Positions 5,702 through 8,892 of a stretch of DNA of 8,892 nt are shown here, one piece after another. The stretch covers positions 1 through 8,892 of the forward strand of contig JBJEQG010000150.1 of assembly GCA_051881635.1 (NCBI GenBank), in the 5' to 3' direction. The notes under the pieces were generated by a model that saw only the letters and a list, made by a program, of their open reading frames with translations, was not told the DNA's origin and ran no database searches. The DNA comes from JBJEQG01 sp051881635. Lineage in GTDB: Bacteria; Bacillota; Clostridia; Oscillospirales; Acutalibacteraceae. Every line of letters starts with the position of its first letter. Position 1 is the stretch's first letter. The position numbers were made by a program, and so were the translations under genes.

Positions 5702-8110
5702 TTACATATCCAATGGTTTCATGCTCCAAATAGTATTTGCATAATCACGAATAGAACGGTCGGCCGCAAAAATACCTGCCTTGGCGATATTAACCAAAGA
5801 CATTTTGTTCCAGTTTACCGTATCCGTATAAAGTTTTGAAGCTTTTTGCTGAATTGTGGAGTAGTCGGCGAAATCTGCCAAAACCATGTATGGATCTTTC
5901 TTGAAAAGGGAAATTACAATATCAGAGAACTTGCCGCCAAATTCAAAGTTGATACCGTCAACGGCACGCTTGATAATGGGGTTGTTATTATACATAACAA
6001 TAGGATTGTAGCCACGCTTTTTCAATTCGTTGACCTCAGGTGTTGTCATACCGAAAATCAAAATGTTGTCATCGCCGACACTATCATGAATTTCAACATT
6101 TGCACCGTCCAGAGTGCCGATAGTTACAGCACCGTTAATCATAAATTTCATGTTGCTTGTACCGGAGGCCTCTGTACCTGCAAGAGAAATCTGCTCGCTG
6201 ATTTCAGCGGACGGAATCAGCTTTTCCGCAACGGTAACACGATAATCCTCCAAATAAACAACTTTCAACTTCTTGTTGACACGGGGGTCATTGTTGATTT
6301 TGTTTGCCAGCTCAACGATGAATTGGATAATCTGCTTTGCAAAGTAGTAACCCGGAGCAGCTTTTGCACCAAAGATATAAGTTTTTGGAACAAAGTCGGC
6401 ATTCGGATTTTCTCTGAGCCATTGGTATGTACTGAAAATATGCAGAGCGTTCATCAACTGACGCTTATATTCATGCAAACGCTTAACCTGTACATCAAAT
6501 ATGGAATCTGTATCAACAACAATACCTGTTGTTTCTTTGATGTACTGAGCCATACGGATTTTGTTTTCTTTTTTGATAACGGCAAGCTTTTGCAATACGG
6601 TCGGGTCATTCTTATAAGCAAGCAAGCCTTCCAAAGCGGAGGCGTCTGTTGTAAAGCTGTCACCAATCAAATCAGTAATCAAATTTGTCAGACCGGGGTT
6701 GGATTGATTGAGCCAGCGTCTGTGAGCGATACCGTTAGTTACATTTTTGAACTTGTCCGGTGTTACCGTATAGAAATCGTGGAAAACGGAGTCTTTCAAA
6801 ATTTCACTGTGCAGTTTTGAAACACCGTTGACGGAATGGCTTGCAATAACAGCAAGATTTGCCATTTTAACAATACCGTCATTGATGATTGCCATACGCC
6901 CGATTTTGTTGCCTTCAACGCCCTGTTCGTGCATTTGGGCACAGAAACGGCGGTTGATTTCCTCGACAATCTGATAAATACGGGGGAGCAGACGGCTGAA
7001 CAAATCAACCTGCCAACACTCCAATGCTTCACTCATAACCGTATGGTTTGTATAAGCGATTGTGCGGGTAACAATGTCCCAAGCCTCGTCCCAACCATAG
7101 CCACATTCGTCAAGCATGATACGCATTAACTCCGGAACGGCTAATACAGGGTGTGTATCGTTCAAATGGATTGCAACAACTTCGGGGAGATTTTCAAGAG
7201 TGCCGTAACAACGCAAATGACGCTGAATAATATCCTGAATACTTGCCGATACAAGGAAGTATTGTTGTCTTAAACGCAGGCTCTTGCCTTCGGAATGGTT
7301 ATCTTCCGGATAGAGTACCTTTGTTATGGACTCAGCCATAGCTTTTTGTTCAATCGCACGAATGTAATCACCGCTGTTAAAGAGTTTCATATCAAAATCA
7401 TCGGACTGTGCCGCCCATAAACGCAGTCTGCTGACACCTTTGCCGCCCGCACCGGGAACAAGCATATCATAAGGTACAGCCTTAACGGTTGTTGCGTCCT
7501 CTTGTACGATAGAGTGATGTCCTTCGTTCCACTGCTCTTTGATGTGTCCTTCAAAAAGAACTTTTACAGCCTTTTCGGGGTGAGCTTGAAGCCATACTGA
7601 ACCGCCCGGAAGCCAAAAGTCAGGTAATTCAGTCTGCCAGCCGTCAACAAGTTTCTGACGGAAAATACCGAACTCATAACGCAGAGAATAACCCATAGCG
7701 GGATACTGCTGAGTTGCCAGACCGTCAAGGAAACAAGCTGCCAAGCGTCCCAAACCGCCGTTGCCCAAACCGGCATCAGGCTCTTGTTCAAATATATTTT
7801 CAATTTTGATGTTCAGGCTTTTCAAGGCTTTTTCGACTGTTTCAGTCAAACCAAGATTATAAAGATTGTTTTTGAGAGAGCGTCCCATCAAAAACTCCAT
7901 GCAAAGGTAATAAACCTGTTTTGCCTCTTTTTTTTCGGTTTCTGCAACAAAATCTTTGTAGTTGGCGTGAAGAATATCCTGTACCGTCAAAGCAACAGCT
8001 TTATAGTAATGCTCGTAAGTTGCTTCGGCAGGTGTAACACCCATGTTGTGTGAAAGTTTAGAAACGATTTTTTCTCTTACTTCTGTGGGTGTCATTTTAA
8101 TGGTTGCCAT
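5702..8110 (-). CDS. glgP: Glycogen/starch/maltodextrin phosphorylase (GT35)
   Basis: An 802-residue glucan phosphorylase that cleaves alpha-1,4-glucans with phosphate to give glucose-1-phosphate, using pyridoxal phosphate; cytoplasmic. Family blocks appear in order: FLMGRSLKNNL (about 73-83), GNGGLGRLAACFLDGLAT (about 116-133), IHLNDTHP (about 313-320), RRWLNQSNPGL, VQVKRLHEYKRQLMN, and the cofactor block EASGTSNMKFMINGA, whose Lys655 is the Schiff-base lysine. The length equals that of bacterial GlgP/MalP (about 795-815), and there is no regulatory N-terminal extension of the eukaryotic kind. The start at 8110 has GGAGGG 8 nt upstream (8119-8124). No other glycogen gene (glgC, glgD, glgA, glgB) is next to it: the gene stands alone with its own promoter and terminator. 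Glycogen versus maltodextrin preference cannot be read from the sequence, so the symbol is used in the family sense. Confidence 0.97.
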   Translation of the reverse strand: MATIKMTPTEVREKIVSKLSHNMGVTPAEATYEHYYKAVALTVQDILHANYKDFVAETEKKEAKQVYYLCMEFLMGRSLKNNLYNLGLTETVEKALKSLNIKIENIFEQEPDAGLGNGGLGRLAACFLDGLATQQYPAMGYSLRYEFGIFRQKLVDGWQTELPDFWLPGGSVWLQAHPEKAVKVLFEGHIKEQWNEGHHSIVQEDATTVKAVPYDMLVPGAGGKGVSRLRLWAAQSDDFDMKLFNSGDYIRAIEQKAMAESITKVLYPEDNHSEGKSLRLRQQYFLVSASIQDIIQRHLRCYGTLENLPEVVAIHLNDTHPVLAVPELMRIMLDECGYGWDEAWDIVTRTIAYTNHTVMSEALECWQVDLFSRLLPRIYQIVEEINRRFCAQMHEQGVEGNKIGRMAIINDGIVKMANLAVIASHSVNGVSKLHSEILKDSVFHDFYTVTPDKFKNVTNGIAHRRWLNQSNPGLTNLITDLIGDSFTTDASALEGLLAYKNDPTVLQKLAVIKKENKIRMAQYIKETTGIVVDTDSIFDVQVKRLHEYKRQLMNALHIFSTYQWLRENPNADFVPKTYIFGAKAAPGYYFAKQIIQFIVELANKINNDPRVNKKLKVVYLEDYRVTVAEKLIPSAEISEQISLAGTEASGTSNMKFMINGAVTIGTLDGANVEIHDSVGDDNILIFGMTTPEVNELKKRGYNPIVMYNNNPIIKRAVDGINFEFGGKFSDIVISLFKKDPYMVLADFADYSTIQQKASKLYTDTVNWNKMSLVNIAKAGIFAADRSIRDYANTIWSMKPLDM

Positions 8111-8185
8111 AGTAAAATCCCTCCGTTTGATAATTATAAACCCTTTTGCACCTTATTTCTAAAATATGTACAAAACCATGAGGAC

Positions 8186-8214
8186 ATTGTATCATAATTG
8201 CACTAAATTTTCAA
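8186..8214 (-). promoter_or_regulatory. Predicted sigma-A promoter of glgP
   Basis: On the minus strand, TTGAAA (complement of 8209-8214) and TACAAT (complement of 8186-8191) are spaced 17 bp apart. TG one base before the -10 box makes it an extended -10. The start would be near 8180, giving a leader of about 70 nt. A second TATAAT (complement of 8133-8138) lacks a convincing -35 box. I see no catabolite-control (cre) palindrome. Confidence 0.72.
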
Positions 8215-8255
8215 TGGTATTTTGGAATAATTTGAAAAATCTTATAAAATTTACT

Positions 8256-8283
8256 GTGAAAAAGGGAGAATTAATGATATAAT
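8256..8283 (+). promoter_or_regulatory. Predicted extended -10 promoter of the Cys-rich small protein
   Basis: TATAAT (8278-8283) is preceded by TGA (8275-8277), an extended -10 element. A weak -35 match GTGAAA (8256-8261) lies 16 bp upstream. The start would be near 8290, only a few bases before the AAGGAGG ribosome binding site (8296-8302). It is divergent from the glgP promoter. Confidence 0.65.
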
Positions 8284-8312
8284 ATTCATTAAATTAAGGA
8301 GGAATAGAAGAA

Positions 8313-8762
8313 ATGGAAAAAATAAATCTGTGCAAAGATTGCGAATACGGCAGAGGATATGTTGAACTTGGAATTTGCCCTGTATGTGGTAACGGAAAAT
8401 TAAGAGGAAGAAGTGAAACAAGTGGACTGTTTTGTTCAAACGGATGTAAGGATTTTCCGTTTGCGGTTTCATTTATTGCTCAAAGAAATTGTTTTTCTGC
8501 TGTGTATGAAAAAGATTATCAAATTTTTATAACTCAAAAACTTTCTTTTGAAGTTTTAAAAATGATAAGGAAAAAACTTGCTTTTAATACGGTTCAACTT
8601 TATAAAAAAATAAATGATGGTCAGCCGATTGCAGTCATCAATTTCTTGCCTGAGGTTTGGCGTATAGAGGCGTTTTTTAAAGAATTAAACATCTCTTATT
8701 TGATTACGCCGCCGTTGCCGTATATGAGCCAAAAAGAAAGATGTTTTCCTTCTACATCATAA
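8313..8762 (+). CDS. Small Cys-rich (zinc-ribbon-like) protein of unknown function
   Basis: A 149-residue protein not recognised as a named family. The N-terminal third has three closely spaced cysteine pairs: C7-x2-C10, C22-x2-C25 (CPVCGNGKL) and C41-x3-C45 (FCSNGCKDF). The first two are in the right arrangement for a zinc ribbon; the third may belong to a second or atypical site. About residues 76-137 read as helix-helix-strand-helix-strand: LSFEVLKMIRKKLAF, VQLYKKINDGQPIAVI, then FLPEVWRIEAFFKELNISYLI. This pattern resembles the C-terminal domain of ribosomal protein L7/L12 (the block where KEAKDLVE and then an AEEIKAKLEEAG-like helix occur), so an adaptor or protein-binding module is possible, but that is weak inference. 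There is no signal peptide or membrane segment, so it is probably cytoplasmic. AAGGAGG precedes the ATG by 10 nt. It is divergent from glgP and monocistronic. Confidence 0.85.
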   Translation: MEKINLCKDCEYGRGYVELGICPVCGNGKLRGRSETSGLFCSNGCKDFPFAVSFIAQRNCFSAVYEKDYQIFITQKLSFEVLKMIRKKLAFNTVQLYKKINDGQPIAVINFLPEVWRIEAFFKELNISYLITPPLPYMSQKERCFPSTS

Positions 8763-8765
8763 AAT

Positions 8766-8804
8766 AAATGGACAGAAACCCATTTTTTGAGTTTCTGCCC
8801 ATTT
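8766..8804. terminator. Bidirectional terminator between convergent genes
   Basis: AAATGGACAGAAAC (8766-8779) and GTTTCTGCCCATTT (8791-8804) form a 14-bp stem with an 11-nt loop. The single non-complementary position is an A-C mismatch in plus-strand RNA but a G-U wobble in minus-strand RNA, so the stem is slightly better for the minus-strand gene. T-rich sequence follows on both sides. It closes the Cys-rich gene on one side and the gene ending at 8807 on the other. Confidence 0.85.
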
Positions 8805-8806
8805 GT

Positions 8807-8892
8807 TTATCCTAAGAATTTTTCCAAATCTGCTGTGTCAATTTTGTATGTAAAACTGTCGCCGATTTCTTTGAGAAGAACAAGATTGATAC
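8807..8892 (-). CDS. C-terminal end of an unidentified gene
   Basis: Twenty-seven codons open from the window edge to a TAA (complement of 8807-8809), ending ...YKIDTADLEKFLG. The stop abuts a terminator, as expected for the true 3' end of a gene. The fragment is too short to assign to a family. It is convergent with the Cys-rich gene. Confidence 0.65.
   Translation of the reverse strand, partial: INLVLLKEIGDSFTYKIDTADLEKFLG

Noticed and set aside
5846..6820. A 324-codon open frame on the plus strand, antisense to the phosphorylase gene
   Set aside because: It lies wholly inside glgP, whose family blocks are unmistakable. The translation has no recognisable motif and no ribosome binding site precedes it.

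Overview
The window looks like a stretch of chromosome from a low-GC anaerobic Firmicute, most likely a gut-type member of the Clostridia. The evidence is strong AGGAGG-type ribosome binding sites, sigma-A promoters close to consensus, Rho-independent terminators, and family content: a PadR/HAAS/DUF4097 module, a clostridial EF-G paralogue, a butanol-dehydrogenase-type iron alcohol dehydrogenase and a glycogen phosphorylase. I see no tRNA, rRNA, CRISPR array, transposase or phage gene.

Layout from left to right. Positions 1-1309 (minus strand) are a three-gene operon: a small PadR repressor, a membrane protein with an N-terminal HAAS/DUF1700 domain, and a membrane-anchored DUF4097-like protein cut by the window edge. 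The genes overlap by 14 nt at both junctions. A consensus promoter with a candidate PadR operator in its spacer drives the operon. A 230-280 nt intergenic region with a perfect 14-bp inverted repeat separates it from a divergent EF-G-like translational GTPase (1591-3645, plus), whose G3 and G4 motifs are degenerate. A bidirectional terminator follows.

Positions 3823-5526 (minus) are a two-gene unit: an iron-dependent alcohol dehydrogenase, then a cyclophilin-fold lipoprotein 12 nt downstream. Its promoter has a 19-bp spacer and a perfect 16-bp palindrome, the architecture used by MerR-family activators, so aldehyde or electrophile control is plausible. Positions 5702-8110 (minus) are a full-length glycogen/maltodextrin phosphorylase with its own promoter and terminator. 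A divergently transcribed small protein (8313-8762, plus) with three cysteine pairs is of unknown function. A terminator shared with the convergent tail of an unidentified minus-strand gene (8807-8892) closes the window.

The genes form separate transcription units rather than one pathway. The best candidates for something less well described are the G-motif-degenerate EF-G paralogue, the PadR/HAAS/DUF4097 module with its unusual control region, the palindromic promoter of the dehydrogenase-lipoprotein pair, and the orphan zinc-ribbon-like protein.
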